Numbered from the stretch's first letter, positions 15,969 to 26,019 are shown. The stretch is 64,000 nt of DNA from Bacillota bacterium (GCA_023406895.1 JAEXTV010000020.1:1-64000); one strand, 5' to 3'. Notes: generated by a model from the sequence alone, not told the origin. Numbers and translations are program-made.

Positions 15969-16781
15969 TCAACTGCTGGCGCTGCTGTACCGGCGCACGG
16001 CAACCTTCCAGAACAGCCGTGTCACGGTAAAACAAACGATCGGCGCAACCACGCCCCACACCGCATACATCGGTTCCATTCTGCCCATGATAAACAGCGT
16101 CGGAAAATTGACAATCACAAATATCGGCAGCACATAGATACCGATGCGCTGCACCATCTTTGAGTAAATCGTCATCGGCATGTTGTTGAAATCCCAAAAC
16201 GCGCCGGTCGCGTTGGCCACCGCGTCAGCCTTCACAAACCAGAACGACGTGACCACGGGGAACAGCAGCAGTGAGTAGCTCACAATCACGCTGCTCAGCA
16301 TCAGCCCCAAAAACCCGATCAACCCCAAGATATCCACGCTGATATTCAGCCGCGTCATGCCCACAATCACCATAATCGTGCCGGGAATGATATCGGTTAC
16401 AAACAGTGAAAGCTCGCTGCGGCTCAGCGTCGCGATAAACTGCAGCGAAACCGGCTTGACGATATAAAAATCGAGCGTGCCGTTTCGAATGTGCTCGCCG
16501 AGTATATAATGGTTCATCAGCATGAATCCCGCGGTAAACGCCGTCATGATGATAAACATACCCACATAAATCAAAATCTCATCGGGCTTGAGGCCGTTCA
16601 CACTGAGGCCCGATTGATAAATCACCACCACGTACATCAGCTTCACCGCAAGATAGCCGAGTTCCATGGCCACACCCGTAAAGAAGTTCACCCGGTACTC
16701 AAGCTGTGTGATCAATCCGTTCTTTAAAAACAGCCACCAGATGAACAGATGCTTGCGTATCTCTTTGAATAATGTCTTCAT
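15969..16781 (-). CDS. ABC-2 type transporter permease (COG3694-like)
   Basis: A 270-residue integral membrane protein with six hydrophobic segments. It starts with a basic cytosolic region (LFKEIRKHLFIWWLFLKNGLITQLEYR) and contains RNGTLDFYIVKPVSLQF, the motif shared by the two permeases of this exporter type. It is the last gene of the operon ATPase - permease - permease, starting 2 nt after the previous stop. Together the three proteins correspond to the uncharacterised COG4586/COG4587/COG3694 exporter. The pair of dissimilar permeases likely forms a heterodimer with one ATPase homodimer. Substrate unknown. Confidence 0.8.
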   Translation of the reverse strand: MKTLFKEIRKHLFIWWLFLKNGLITQLEYRVNFFTGVAMELGYLAVKLMYVVVIYQSGLSVNGLKPDEILIYVGMFIIMTAFTAGFMLMNHYILGEHIRNGTLDFYIVKPVSLQFIATLSRSELSLFVTDIIPGTIMVIVGMTRLNISVDILGLIGFLGLMLSSVIVSYSLLLFPVVTSFWFVKADAVANATGAFWDFNNMPMTIYSKMVQRIGIYVLPIFVIVNFPTLFIMGRMEPMYAVWGVVAPIVCFTVTRLFWKVAVRRYSSASS

Positions 16782-16783
16782 GC

Positions 16784-17593
16784 TTAACCCCCCGCCGCCG
16801 TGTAGCGCTTAAGCCCAATGCGCCACAAAGCGCCTGCCAGCAGCCTCAGCGCGATGATCCACAGTCCCATGGCCAAAAGCCCCGGCACTATCTGTTCCGC
16901 CGTCAGCCTTCCGCAGATCACGTCCACCGGAAAATTGACGGTGTAGCGGAACGGCATCCAATTGAGCACCGCCACCGCATTAGGGCCCAGCACATCCAGC
17001 GGAAAAATGCCGCCGCTTGCCGCAATAAAAATGATGCGCACCGCCTCATAGAAAAACCCGATTTCGGTCAGCCAGAAGGCGAGCATCCCCACACAGAAGA
17101 AAATAATATAGTTGAGCACGCAGGCCAGCACCAGCACCGCGAGAAACATTGCCACACCTGCCAGCGTCACCACCGCGCCGAAAACGCTGTTGATAATCAC
17201 CGCCGCCGTGCCGAGCAGCACGAACACAAACACCGACATCACAATCTTGCTGCCGAAAAAGCTCGTCATATAAAAATTGAAGTACCCGATGGGGCGCACG
17301 ATAAACTTATCGAGCCCGCCGTTCTTCACATCGATGTTGATATCGTACTCAAAACCGGTGCGCAAAAACTGCTGCACGATGTTCGCGAATATCGTGTACG
17401 TAATCATCTGGGCATATGTGTACCCGAAAAGCATGCCGCCGTCCGTGGCACGGTATAAGCTGCTCCAGAGAAAAAACTGAATGATGATAGGCCACACGGC
17501 ACTGAATAACCCGAGCGCAAACGCCCCGCGGTACTCGAGCGCGCTTTGCATACCGAGCTGGAGCGACCGGCGGTATTTAAAAACCGATCTCAA
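16784..17593 (-). CDS. ABC-2 type transporter permease (COG4587-like)
   Basis: A 269-residue integral membrane protein. It begins MRSVFKYRRSLQLGMQSALEYRG, has six hydrophobic segments, and carries NGGLDKFIVRPIGYFNF, the counterpart of the motif in the neighbouring permease, and MPFRYTVNFPVDVICG near the C-terminus, a conserved stretch of this family. The start overlaps the ATPase stop by 4 nt, which indicates coupled translation. It is the middle gene of the exporter operon. Confidence 0.8.
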   Translation of the reverse strand: MRSVFKYRRSLQLGMQSALEYRGAFALGLFSAVWPIIIQFFLWSSLYRATDGGMLFGYTYAQMITYTIFANIVQQFLRTGFEYDINIDVKNGGLDKFIVRPIGYFNFYMTSFFGSKIVMSVFVFVLLGTAAVIINSVFGAVVTLAGVAMFLAVLVLACVLNYIIFFCVGMLAFWLTEIGFFYEAVRIIFIAASGGIFPLDVLGPNAVAVLNWMPFRYTVNFPVDVICGRLTAEQIVPGLLAMGLWIIALRLLAGALWRIGLKRYTAAGG

Positions 17594-18573
17594 CTGACCT
17601 GCTCCTTTCGGTACAGCCGCATAATGCCTTCCTCTACAGGGATATCCTCTATGGTGAAGTCCACCACCGACAGTGTATCGAGTATGCCTGTCAGCGTTTG
17701 TTTTAAGTCCTGCTTATTCACTTCAATCAGCGCGTTGTAGCCGTCAAAGCTTTTTACCTCGCCAAACCGCTCAATCTCGGCCGCGTCCGTTCTGGACGGC
17801 AGCTGCAGCTTGATCTGTTTTTTCTCACTGAACAGTTCGTTCACCTTGGCTAGCTCGCCGTCATAAATGATGTTCCCTTCATTAATGATGATTGATCGCT
17901 TGCACAGGTTCTCGATGTCATTCATATAATGGCTGGTCAGCAGCACCGTCGTTTTGCTCTGCTCATTGTAGTATTTAATGAATTCCTGTATCTTTTTTTG
18001 AGAAATCAAATCAAGGCCAATTGTCGGCTCATCGAGAAACATCACGCGCGGACGGTGAATCAGCGCCGCGATCAGCTCCATCTTCATGCGTTCGCCAAGC
18101 GACAGCCGGCGCACCTGAACATTGAGCAAATCCTTGGCGTCGAGCAGCTCTGTCAATTCTTCTATTGTGGCTTTGAATTCCTTCTCGCTCAACTCATAGA
18201 TATAACGGTTCAGCAAAAACGCTTCATTCGCGGGCAGATCCCAGAACAGCTGGCTCTTTTGCCCCATCACAATCGCGATCTGCTTTTTAAAATCCTTTTT
18301 GCGCTCCCATGGCGTATATCCGAGAACACTCGCCGTTCCGCTGGTGGGGAAAAGAATGCCCGAAAGCATTTTGAGCGTCGTCGTTTTGCCAGAGCCGTTG
18401 GGCCCCAAAAAGCCGATCATCTCACCCGCTTCCACATCAAAGCTCACACCTTTCACGGCTTCCTTAATCAGCTTCTTCCTGTGAAAAACATTCTTCACGG
18501 AGCTTTTCAGCCCGGCTTCTTTTTTATAATATGAGAACGAGCGGGACAGGTTCTCGATGTGAATGACTGCCAT
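17590..18573 (-). CDS. ABC transporter ATPase (COG4586-like)
   Basis: A 327-residue nucleotide-binding subunit. Walker A is GFLGPNGSGKTTT, the signature LSLGERMKMEL, Walker B VMFLDEPTIGLD, with the H-loop in LLTSHYMND. Residues beyond about 240 form the extra C-terminal domain usual for drug-exporter-type ATPases. It is the first gene of the three-gene operon and powers export by the two permeases encoded next. ATG 18573 is followed by VIHIENLSRSFSYYKKEAG, a start typical of this group, in which an insertion lies between the first strand and Walker A. Confidence 0.85.
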   Translation of the reverse strand: MAVIHIENLSRSFSYYKKEAGLKSSVKNVFHRKKLIKEAVKGVSFDVEAGEMIGFLGPNGSGKTTTLKMLSGILFPTSGTASVLGYTPWERKKDFKKQIAIVMGQKSQLFWDLPANEAFLLNRYIYELSEKEFKATIEELTELLDAKDLLNVQVRRLSLGERMKMELIAALIHRPRVMFLDEPTIGLDLISQKKIQEFIKYYNEQSKTTVLLTSHYMNDIENLCKRSIIINEGNIIYDGELAKVNELFSEKKQIKLQLPSRTDAAEIERFGEVKSFDGYNALIEVNKQDLKQTLTGILDTLSVVDFTIEDIPVEEGIMRLYRKEQVS

Positions 18574-19064
18574 TTTACTCTCCTTGAAAAGGCTTTAAAG
18601 ATATTTTATATCACAACCCATATAAATTGGCAAGTATCACCATTGTTATACAATGTGGGCTGTTCCTTATCGCAGCAGAAAAAAACGCCTGAAATACAGA
18701 CGTCAGATTGCTGATTTGAATTAATATGTCATTTTGATCGAGGTTTACGAGAGTTTCCACAGTCGCGTAAAACCCATGCTTAAAAGCATTTTAACTTGGT
18801 GTGCTCTATCGTTAGATCGCTTCGGGTTGCTCATTCACAGAGTGTCCGATATCACAAGCTTACGTATTGTGACGGGATAGCGACATGATAAGCGGCGCTT
18901 ATCCGATTGACTGCAAAGAGGAGCAAATCCCCATAAAGGATTTTACATGGTTCTTCTGTCCGCTGCGCTGTCAACAAGCTCGAAATGAATGGGGTGATCA
19001 CAAGCTTAAACCTTCAAGCCGCATTCAAAGCTGCTCAATGTCGTGATTGCCGTTAACGTTGGCT
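18574..19064. other. Intergenic stretch without recognised feature
   Basis: About 490 nt with no protein-like frame and no strong hairpin with U-tract. The first part is AT-rich and would carry the ABC operon promoter on the minus strand; the rest is unremarkable. Nothing else could be supported. Confidence 0.5.
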
Positions 19065-19490
19065 TTAGGCCTTATCAATCTCAAATGTGGTCTCTACCTT
19101 CACATTGCCCTTAATCATCGCCATCACGGGGCAAATCTTCTCCTCTGCCGATGCGATGATTTTTTGCATCGTCTCATCATCCATATCGGCCGAGCCCACA
19201 CGCGCGTGCAGCGTTATCGTATCAAAGCAGAGCGGATGCTGCTCTCTGCGCGTGCCTGTCGCGCCAACGGTCAGCGTTTGCACCTCTTTGTTCATCGTCT
19301 TGGCTAAAAACGTGATTGTGCCGCCGAGGCATGCCGCCAGGCTCACCAGGAATAGCTGCAGCGGCATAAAGCCCTGCCCGTCCCCGTGCGGCGGAATATA
19401 ATCGGTGATCACCGTGTGACCGCCGGATTCCCCCTCAAACATCATCCGTCCGTTTTTGAGCTCGACGGAAGCCTCTAACACATGCGCCAT
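19065..19490 (-). CDS. OsmC/Ohr family protein
   Basis: A 141-residue protein of the OsmC fold. Two conserved cysteines are present, Cys54 in SLAACLGGT and Cys120 in EEKICPVMAM, the pair that forms the peroxidatic/resolving site in Ohr and OsmC peroxidases. It would reduce organic hydroperoxides as a homodimer in the cytosol. The sequence is closer to the general OsmC group than to classical Ohr, so the substrate is uncertain. It is followed upstream by the sortase gene with a 23-nt gap on the same strand, possibly one transcript. Confidence 0.85.
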   Translation of the reverse strand: MAHVLEASVELKNGRMMFEGESGGHTVITDYIPPHGDGQGFMPLQLFLVSLAACLGGTITFLAKTMNKEVQTLTVGATGTRREQHPLCFDTITLHARVGSADMDDETMQKIIASAEEKICPVMAMIKGNVKVETTFEIDKA

Positions 19491-19513
19491 AAGAACCTCC
19501 TATTAACGTTTAA

Positions 19514-20185
19514 TCATACAAGCCCGCACCTGACCAGCAGCCGCTCGTTGCCATGGTTCGTGCATGTTAAAAGCGTCATGATGTGACCGCCTTCATCGTT
19601 ATCCAGCGCCTCCAGATTATCCGGCATAATTTTCTGTGTCCCGGTCACCTTGTAATCATACCTGCTGCCATCCGGCATGCTCAGTGTCACGTCGTCGCCT
19701 TTTTGGAGCTCATCGAGCCGTCCAAAATGCGCGCCGCTTGCATAATCATGTCCGGTAATCACAAGATTGCCCGGTTCTCCCGGCATAGGCCCTTGGTAAT
19801 AGCAAACCGAAATCTTGAGCGCCTCATCATCCGTATAAGCAATCACGGGCAGCTCCGCGTCGATTTTAGGGATTTCGAGTTTGCCCATCACCTGATACCC
19901 GTCTATTGTGACCGGCTCCGGATCGGCTTTGGTCGTCTCTGTGGGTATTTCCGGCATCTCAGCTGATTCATCTGGGAGTGCAGTCTCAGCCATCACAGCA
20001 TTATCGAAAGCCTTAGAAAGCATTTGCGCATTATTAGCCGCCGTCACGCCTTCATCAAACAGGCAAACCGCCACAACAGCAGCCGCGATAAGCAGCGCTC
20101 CCGCAAGCAGCAACAGCACACGCGATGCTCTGCCCGCCCACAGTGCAGAAAAAAATGACCCCGCCGCGTTAAAAAATCGTTTCAC
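19514..20185 (-). CDS. Sortase, class D-like
   Basis: A 223-residue membrane-anchored transpeptidase. One N-terminal hydrophobic helix (about 22-43), a low-complexity linker rich in acidic residues, and a sortase beta-barrel from about 92 onward. The catalytic residues are His146 (ITGHDY), Cys208 (TLLTCT) and Arg219 (ERLLVRC). It would cut a sorting motif and link surface proteins to the wall. The TLLTCT-type motif and short length suggest class D. No LPxTG-type substrate is encoded in this window. Confidence 0.88.
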   Translation of the reverse strand: MKRFFNAAGSFFSALWAGRASRVLLLLAGALLIAAAVVAVCLFDEGVTAANNAQMLSKAFDNAVMAETALPDESAEMPEIPTETTKADPEPVTIDGYQVMGKLEIPKIDAELPVIAYTDDEALKISVCYYQGPMPGEPGNLVITGHDYASGAHFGRLDELQKGDDVTLSMPDGSRYDYKVTGTQKIMPDNLEALDNDEGGHIMTLLTCTNHGNERLLVRCGLV

Positions 20186-20201
20186 CTTTGCCCCGCTTCC
20201 T

Positions 20202-21218
20202 CTAAGCTTTCAAACCCGCGTCCTCAAAGTTCTTCGGGTCAATCGTTCTTTTCTTCGCCTCAATCTCTTTGATCATTTCCACAATACGGGCATTGACCGG
20301 CGTGGCCACGCCCAGCTCCGCACCCTTTTTCGCGATATAGCCGTTGTAATAATCCACCTCTGTCGGTTTGCCGCGCTGCAGGCTCTGCAGACTCGACGAT
20401 TTGAGCCGGCGGTATTTGAAGCCGATAATGCGTATGACCACGTCGCGCCGAAAATCAGCCAGCGCGCCTTCCCCTTTGATCAGGTTATAATAATCAAGCT
20501 TGCCGCCGTACGGCTCCACTTTAAGGTTCATCGCGTTGGCCACGGCCACCGCCTCACGGATGATCGAGACGAATATTTTACGCGCCTGCTTGTATGACAT
20601 AATCTTGCCGAGGTGCAAGCCGCACAGCACACCAAGCGACGTGATGCACGAATTGACGATCATTTTGGAGTACAAATCGGCAATGATATTCGCGGATATG
20701 CGTGTCGGCAGCATATGGTCCATCACGTCTTTGAGCCCCGACAGGTCCGTATCCGGCAGCTGTCCGCCAATCACGAAATCGCCTTCCGAGGTCATGTTGA
20801 GCGTCCCGTCGCTCATCATGGTCGACCCCCAGCCAATCACACAGCCCACGCTGCGTGCCGCGCCCACAATATCACCGAGTGCTTCCACGCAGATGCCGTT
20901 CTGCATCGACACCACGAGTGAATCCTCTTTCAAAAAAGGCAGCACGCGCCGTGCCGCGTCCGGCATATCGTACGCCTTTGTCACGATCATCACTATATCC
21001 TTCTTGCCAGAAAGCTGCTCCACATCGGCCACAGCCTTTACCTTCATATAATGGTCACCGCGCACGCCGATGATATGCAATCCCTTCGTTGCGGCCTGTT
21101 CGGCCTTGTCCTTGTATTTCACGACGAGCTCCACATCATAGCCTGCCTTGCTCAAATAGGCCGCTGTGATGCCGCCTATGGCGCCGCCCCCAATCACGGC
21201 GATCGTTTTGTCCGTCAT
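20202..21218 (-). CDS. Ketopantoate reductase family protein (ApbA/PanE-like)
   Basis: A 338-residue NAD(P)-dependent dehydrogenase. The Rossmann motif GGGAIGGITAAYL is at the N-terminus, with VTKAYDMPDA and MQNGICVEAL as the family hallmarks, and a C-terminal all-helical domain with KMIVNSCITSLGVL and GKPTEVDYYNGYI. Members convert 2-dehydropantoate to pantoate for CoA synthesis or act on other 2-oxo acids. No other pantothenate gene is nearby, so the substrate remains open. It is 16 nt upstream of the sortase gene on the same strand. Confidence 0.82.
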   Translation of the reverse strand: MTDKTIAVIGGGAIGGITAAYLSKAGYDVELVVKYKDKAEQAATKGLHIIGVRGDHYMKVKAVADVEQLSGKKDIVMIVTKAYDMPDAARRVLPFLKEDSLVVSMQNGICVEALGDIVGAARSVGCVIGWGSTMMSDGTLNMTSEGDFVIGGQLPDTDLSGLKDVMDHMLPTRISANIIADLYSKMIVNSCITSLGVLCGLHLGKIMSYKQARKIFVSIIREAVAVANAMNLKVEPYGGKLDYYNLIKGEGALADFRRDVVIRIIGFKYRRLKSSSLQSLQRGKPTEVDYYNGYIAKKGAELGVATPVNARIVEMIKEIEAKKRTIDPKNFEDAGLKA

Positions 21219-21337
21219 TGCCGCCCCTCCTTATGTCATATACATATCTTATCAGTGATTTTACGGTACATTATAGCACGATTTCGCACCGTTTCACATA
21301 TTATTGCCAAATTTGCGCCCATTTTGAATACGCGGAC

Positions 21338-22990
21338 TTAAACGCTGTTTGGCCATTGCCCCGACGCGTCGTAACCCTGCGCCAGCCGGTGCGCGTCATC
21401 CGTGATACGTGCGTCAAAGCCCATAAACTCGAGCAGTTTGATCGCGTTGCGCGTTTGTGTCGGCCCCGGTTTTATTTTATAGTCAAAAACAATGCCCGCA
21501 TCCGTCACCGTTTCTTCAAAATGATAATTGTCATAGCTGCCGCTCAGCAGCCGCGTCAGCTCAATATCGTGTGTCGCCGCCACGCAAAGGCCTTCAAGGC
21601 TCTCAAAGTGCTTTAATACGGCGGCGGATGCCGCGATGCGCTCCGCTGTGTTGGTGCCTTTGAGTATCTCGTCAATAAAGCAGATGAAGAATATATCCTT
21701 ATCGAGTATGCGCCTCAGCGATTTGATTTCTGTCACAAAATAGCTCTCTCCCGCCGTCACGTTGTCGCGCACCGCCATCGATGTCACCACGAGCGCAGGC
21801 CGCATGGCAAAACGCCGTGCCAAACAGGTGTTCACCGTCTGCGCGAGTATCGCGCTCACCGCCGCCGCCTTGATGAATGTCGATTTGCCAGACGCGTTGG
21901 AGCCGGATATCAGGCACCCGCGCGTGAGGCTCAGCGAATTAATCACAGGATCTTTTATGAGAGGATGATAAACGTCCGTCATCTCCAAACGTCCGTCCGC
22001 TATAAAATCCGGCAGACAGTAATACGCAAGGCTTTTTCGGCAAGATAATACGGCCATCATCGCGTCGAGTTCCCCCACGCTTCGGTATAGGTTTCGGAAC
22101 ACCTCGATGTTTTCCTCAAGCGCTTTAATCACGCGATTGTAGCCTCTGATGTTGCTGAGTGTGATAATCCGGAAATACTCTGCGAGAAAATCAAAATCTG
22201 ATACCCTTTGCTGCGTGAGCCCCGAGAGCCTGCCGCCGAGATTTTTAAACAGTTTATGGCCTTGTGTTATAGCTTGCCCGGTCGGATGGCCATCAAGCGC
22301 GTGCGTCTCGGTGATTTTGCCCGCGCACCAGAGCAGCGCAGAAAATTGCTTCACACCAACGAGCTCCGTTTCAATGCGTTTGGACGTACGGTAATAGGTC
22401 ACACCGTTGGCAACCAGCGAAATAACAAGCAGCGTCACCCCAACATAGACGCTGACAAATATCAGCCCGGCGCAAAGCACGGGCAGCGCCGTCATCACAA
22501 GATATATCCAAGGCCGTTTCACGCGCTTTTCGGATATGCCGTAGCAAAACGATGCGAGCGCGTTGCCCGGGGGGCGGCCCATCTTTGCGTAGTATACCTG
22601 CAGCTGCAGTCGCATCGCGGGGTCGGCCTCCAGCAATTCCATCAGTTTTTCACGCTGAGCCAGTTTATCTCCTTCCAAGCAGGGTTCGTGCAGCAGCGCA
22701 TAGAGCTGCGATGCGCCCACGCCGGACTGGCAGGCATCCATTGTTTGAAACACCTTGTCCATGTCAAGGTCGTCCCAGGTCATGGCGTCAATATGGTGTT
22801 CCGGCGCGTCGGCGTTGCGGCGCTTCTCCCAGTATTCCGCAATCTGGCTTATCTCCTGCTCAGGTTCGGGCCATTTGCCGAACGACTCTTCAATTCTTGC
22901 TTTCAGCTTTGCTTCACCGCGAACTGCCGAAATGATAAATCCGGCGATCAGCGCCGCGCCCAAGATGACCGCCAGCCATCCTTGTCCCAT
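21338..22990 (-). CDS. Membrane-anchored MutS-family ATPase
   Basis: A 550-residue protein. Two hydrophobic segments near the middle (about 160-205, with WIYLVMTALPVLCAGLIFVSV and VTLLVISLVANGV) and one at the N-terminus place it at the membrane. The C-terminal part is a MutS ATPase domain: Walker A GSNASGKSTFIK, Walker B FICFIDEILKGTN and a helical clamp before them. It lacks the mismatch-recognition domain, so it is not a classical repair protein; related membrane MutS-like proteins are frequent in Firmicutes and Bacteroidetes with unknown role. The start at 22990 follows AAAGGGG; an ATG at 23011 is in frame but lacks a site. Confidence 0.8.
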   Translation of the reverse strand: MGQGWLAVILGAALIAGFIISAVRGEAKLKARIEESFGKWPEPEQEISQIAEYWEKRRNADAPEHHIDAMTWDDLDMDKVFQTMDACQSGVGASQLYALLHEPCLEGDKLAQREKLMELLEADPAMRLQLQVYYAKMGRPPGNALASFCYGISEKRVKRPWIYLVMTALPVLCAGLIFVSVYVGVTLLVISLVANGVTYYRTSKRIETELVGVKQFSALLWCAGKITETHALDGHPTGQAITQGHKLFKNLGGRLSGLTQQRVSDFDFLAEYFRIITLSNIRGYNRVIKALEENIEVFRNLYRSVGELDAMMAVLSCRKSLAYYCLPDFIADGRLEMTDVYHPLIKDPVINSLSLTRGCLISGSNASGKSTFIKAAAVSAILAQTVNTCLARRFAMRPALVVTSMAVRDNVTAGESYFVTEIKSLRRILDKDIFFICFIDEILKGTNTAERIAASAAVLKHFESLEGLCVAATHDIELTRLLSGSYDNYHFEETVTDAGIVFDYKIKPGPTQTRNAIKLLEFMGFDARITDDAHRLAQGYDASGQWPNSV

Positions 22991-23131
22991 ACCGTCCCCT
23001 TTCCCATCCAATATTTCCTATATTATAACGCTGTGGATAACCCTTCGCAATGAGAAGACTCCGATATGAAAATGAATGTGCCTTATTAAATAAGACAGCA
23101 TTCACAGGGTGACAGAGATGTCCGGAAATTC

Positions 23132-23670
23132 ACAAGGGTTTCTCCGCATTCCTCAGAAAACCAAAGCCACTTCTGTCATTCCGATGGAGCGTCAGCGGAA
23201 GAGGAATCCCATGTTTAAACGGAATTTGCCATGGGATTTCTTGCGATGTTGCGCCCATCCGCTTATCAGTGGATGGTATGACAAATATGCGCTATCCGTA
23301 TTGATTAATAGTCAAAGCCACTTCTGTCATTCCGATGGAGCGTGAGCGGAAGAGGAATCCCATGTTTAACGGGCATTACCATGGCATTGCGTTGAGTTGT
23401 TTCGCACTTGAGTTTTCAGCGGACTGCGTTTCACAGACAAGGGTTTCTCCGCATTCCTCAGAAAACCAAAGCCGCTTCAGTCATTCCGACGGAGCGTCAG
23501 CGGAAGAGTAATCCCATGTATAACGGGCATTTGCCATGGGATTGCTTGCGACGTTGCGCACCTCCGCTTTTCAGTGGATGGTATGACAAATATGCGCTAT
23601 CCGTATTGATTAATAGTCAAAGCCACTTCTGTCATTCCGATGGAGCGTCATTGGAAGAGGAATCCCATGT
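23132..23670. repeat. Tandem ~305-bp repeat with GTCATTCCGA-type units
   Basis: Two copies of a segment starting ACAAGGGTTTCTCCGCATTC (at 23132 and 23437, offset 305 nt). Each copy contains two TCATTCCGAyGGAGCG..GGAAGAGGAATCCCATG units and the same linker (GGATGGTATGACAAATATGC). The last copy abuts the 3-prime end of the GH36 gene and supplies its TAA stop codon. The stretch is non-coding; frames across it are repeat-derived. Confidence 0.75.
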
Positions 23671-26019
23671 TTAAACGGTGTCTTTGTCGTCCTGCCTTGT
23701 GATCACGTACAGGTTCGATCCGAAATCGCCGAGCAGGCGCGTATGTTCATTGTAATAGCTGCCGATAAACTGGTTATTGAGGCGCAGCCCTGTGTTGAGC
23801 ATATCGCCCCGGCACTCATAGCTCTCCATACAATCTGTCAGCCGGTAAAACCGCCCGATTGTGCGCAGCACAACACCGTCCGGGTTCAGCGACACGGGCA
23901 GTATGTGCTTCACGAGCCCACCGAACTGCTTGATAAAAAGGCTCTGCGGCCGTGTTTTAACCGTGTAACACGCAGCCGGGTCAAAGCCCGTCAGCGGCAG
24001 GCTATCAAGGCCCTCCGCCGCATCCGCCTGCGTCTGAAAAAAGCCCGCGACCGCTTCGCTTCCGTCCGCCGCGGCACACTGCCAGTGCACCTTGTTGGCC
24101 TTAAGCGCGGGCAATCGGCTGAACCGCCCGTACTGAAATGTTTTCCTGTGCGCCTTGTAAAACGCGATCTGATCTTTGATTTCCCGTCTTTGCACACGCG
24201 TCAAGTATTTTAAATCCATCTCATACCCGAGGCACCCAAAACCGGCCACGTTAAACCTCGTGGCGAGTGGTGTGTTTCGTAGGGTCTGCTGATGCGGCGC
24301 TTCGGACACATGCGCCCCCATCGTGGAGAGCGGATACAAATATGAGAGCCCACCCTGTATCTTTAGCCGTTCAATCGGGTCAGTATCGTCCGACGCCCAA
24401 ATTTGCGGCGAGTAGCAGAGCATCCCGAGGTCAAACCGGTTGCCGCCCGACGAGCAGCTTTCGAGCAGCACGTGCGGACGTGGGAGGAATATGCGTTCCA
24501 GCACCTCGTACAAGCCCATCATATAGCGGTGAAAAAACTCGCCTTGATTTTGCAGCAACGGCGAATACGCGTCGCTTATGTGCCGGTTCATATCCCACTT
24601 GACGTAAGCCACGCCCGCTTCGTCGATGATGCGTGAAACGTTCTCCACGATATAATCGCGTACCGCCGGGTTGCAGAGGTCGAGCACAAGCTGATTACGC
24701 CCCAGCGCCGGCGTTTTGCCCGGCGTGGTCACCGCCCAATCGGGATGCGCGCGGTAAAGCTCGCTGTCCGGGTTCACCATCTCCGGCTCAAACCAGAGGC
24801 CAAACTGCATGCCGGTTTTGCGTATGCTGTCCGCGAAGCGCGGCATACCGCCCGGCAGCTTTTTTGTGTTGACCGTGTAATCACCGAGCCCCGCGTGATC
24901 GTCATTGCGTTTGCCGAACCACCCGTCGTCGAGCACAAACAGCTCGATACCGAGCCGTTTTGCGCGTCTGGCGAGGTGCAGCAGCTTGCGCCTGTTAAAC
25001 TTAAAAAAATGCGCCTCCCAGTTGTTGATCAGCACAGGGCGTTCCTTGCCCTGCCAGTCGCCGCGCACGATATGGCTGTTCACAAAATCGTGAAAGTGCG
25101 CGCTGAGGCCGTTCAATCCGTTTGCGCTGAACGTCATCACGGCTTCGGGCGTTTCAAAGCGCTCATCCTTCCCTAATGTCCATTCGAAGCAGTGCGGGCT
25201 TAATCCCAGCTGCACGCGCACGAGGTCTTGCGCAGACAGTTCCACCGCACCGTAATGGTTTCCGCTGTAAACGAGGTTGAAGCCGTACACACGCCCGTGC
25301 GTCTCGCCCGTTTCCGCTTCGGCCAGCAGAAAACCGGGGTTATGCCGGTTGCTGCTCGCACCCGTAGTGGATTCGTTGACGTACAAACCAACCTGCACGG
25401 GGCGTTCGTGGCGGTGTGCTTCCTTAATCCATCCGCCGTCAAACGTGATGAGACGAAAGCCCCGGTTCGGCAGATCCGTCATCATACTCATGAGCCGCCG
25501 TATCACAAGCGGCTTGTCATTATGGTTTATGAGCACAGCCCGGCGCGTGATCACGTCGGTTTGTGTATACACCGTAAAAAAAAGCAGCAACTCAACGTTG
25601 TTAGATTTATCGTCAAGCATAATTTCAAGAGTGTTGCATGTATCGTCTTTGCCGACAGCATTCGGCAGCGTCTCCATCGGCGCGCTCCCCCGCAGAATGC
25701 GATGGCTGCGATAAATAAAATCGCACGCGAAGCTGCCATCCGGCATTTTTATCTCCGCCGGGGCATGGCGGTAATCGCCGCGCCCGATGCCCGACCACTC
25801 GAGCGCCATCTTATCCAGGCAGTAAAGCGGGTCCGATTCGTCATAAAGCACACTGCTGCCATACATAGCCGTATTTTTAATCCGCAGTCCATCGGTGTCC
25901 TGCGGTGTGAGCCGTTCACCGAAATGAATATGCTCAGTATGCCCGAACTTCGTGATGCGGAACCAATAGCTTGTGTTGTCGGTGGTCAGCGTAAACAGAC
26001 CGTCTTTTTCCTCAATCAT
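23671..26019 (-). CDS. Alpha-galactosidase, GH36
   Basis: A 782-residue cytosolic glycosidase. An N-terminal beta-sandwich leads to the TIM barrel with FVLDDGWFGKR, GLWFEPEMV and the nucleophile Asp in YVKWDMNRH (about residue 476); the acid/base Asp lies in WASDDTDP (about 535), and CSSGGNRFD is conserved. It would release alpha-1,6-galactose from melibiose or raffinose-family sugars. There is no signal peptide. ATG 26019 overlaps the TGA of the GH13 gene (ATGA), so the two are coupled. A longer frame to 26055 runs back into the GH13 gene and is rejected. Confidence 0.9.
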   Translation of the reverse strand: MIEEKDGLFTLTTDNTSYWFRITKFGHTEHIHFGERLTPQDTDGLRIKNTAMYGSSVLYDESDPLYCLDKMALEWSGIGRGDYRHAPAEIKMPDGSFACDFIYRSHRILRGSAPMETLPNAVGKDDTCNTLEIMLDDKSNNVELLLFFTVYTQTDVITRRAVLINHNDKPLVIRRLMSMMTDLPNRGFRLITFDGGWIKEAHRHERPVQVGLYVNESTTGASSNRHNPGFLLAEAETGETHGRVYGFNLVYSGNHYGAVELSAQDLVRVQLGLSPHCFEWTLGKDERFETPEAVMTFSANGLNGLSAHFHDFVNSHIVRGDWQGKERPVLINNWEAHFFKFNRRKLLHLARRAKRLGIELFVLDDGWFGKRNDDHAGLGDYTVNTKKLPGGMPRFADSIRKTGMQFGLWFEPEMVNPDSELYRAHPDWAVTTPGKTPALGRNQLVLDLCNPAVRDYIVENVSRIIDEAGVAYVKWDMNRHISDAYSPLLQNQGEFFHRYMMGLYEVLERIFLPRPHVLLESCSSGGNRFDLGMLCYSPQIWASDDTDPIERLKIQGGLSYLYPLSTMGAHVSEAPHQQTLRNTPLATRFNVAGFGCLGYEMDLKYLTRVQRREIKDQIAFYKAHRKTFQYGRFSRLPALKANKVHWQCAAADGSEAVAGFFQTQADAAEGLDSLPLTGFDPAACYTVKTRPQSLFIKQFGGLVKHILPVSLNPDGVVLRTIGRFYRLTDCMESYECRGDMLNTGLRLNNQFIGSYYNEHTRLLGDFGSNLYVITRQDDKDTV

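Noticed and set aside
16772..17458. Plus-strand His/Arg-rich frame
   Set aside because: Antisense to the ABC-2 permease; the His-rich composition is typical of reversed GC-rich membrane genes.
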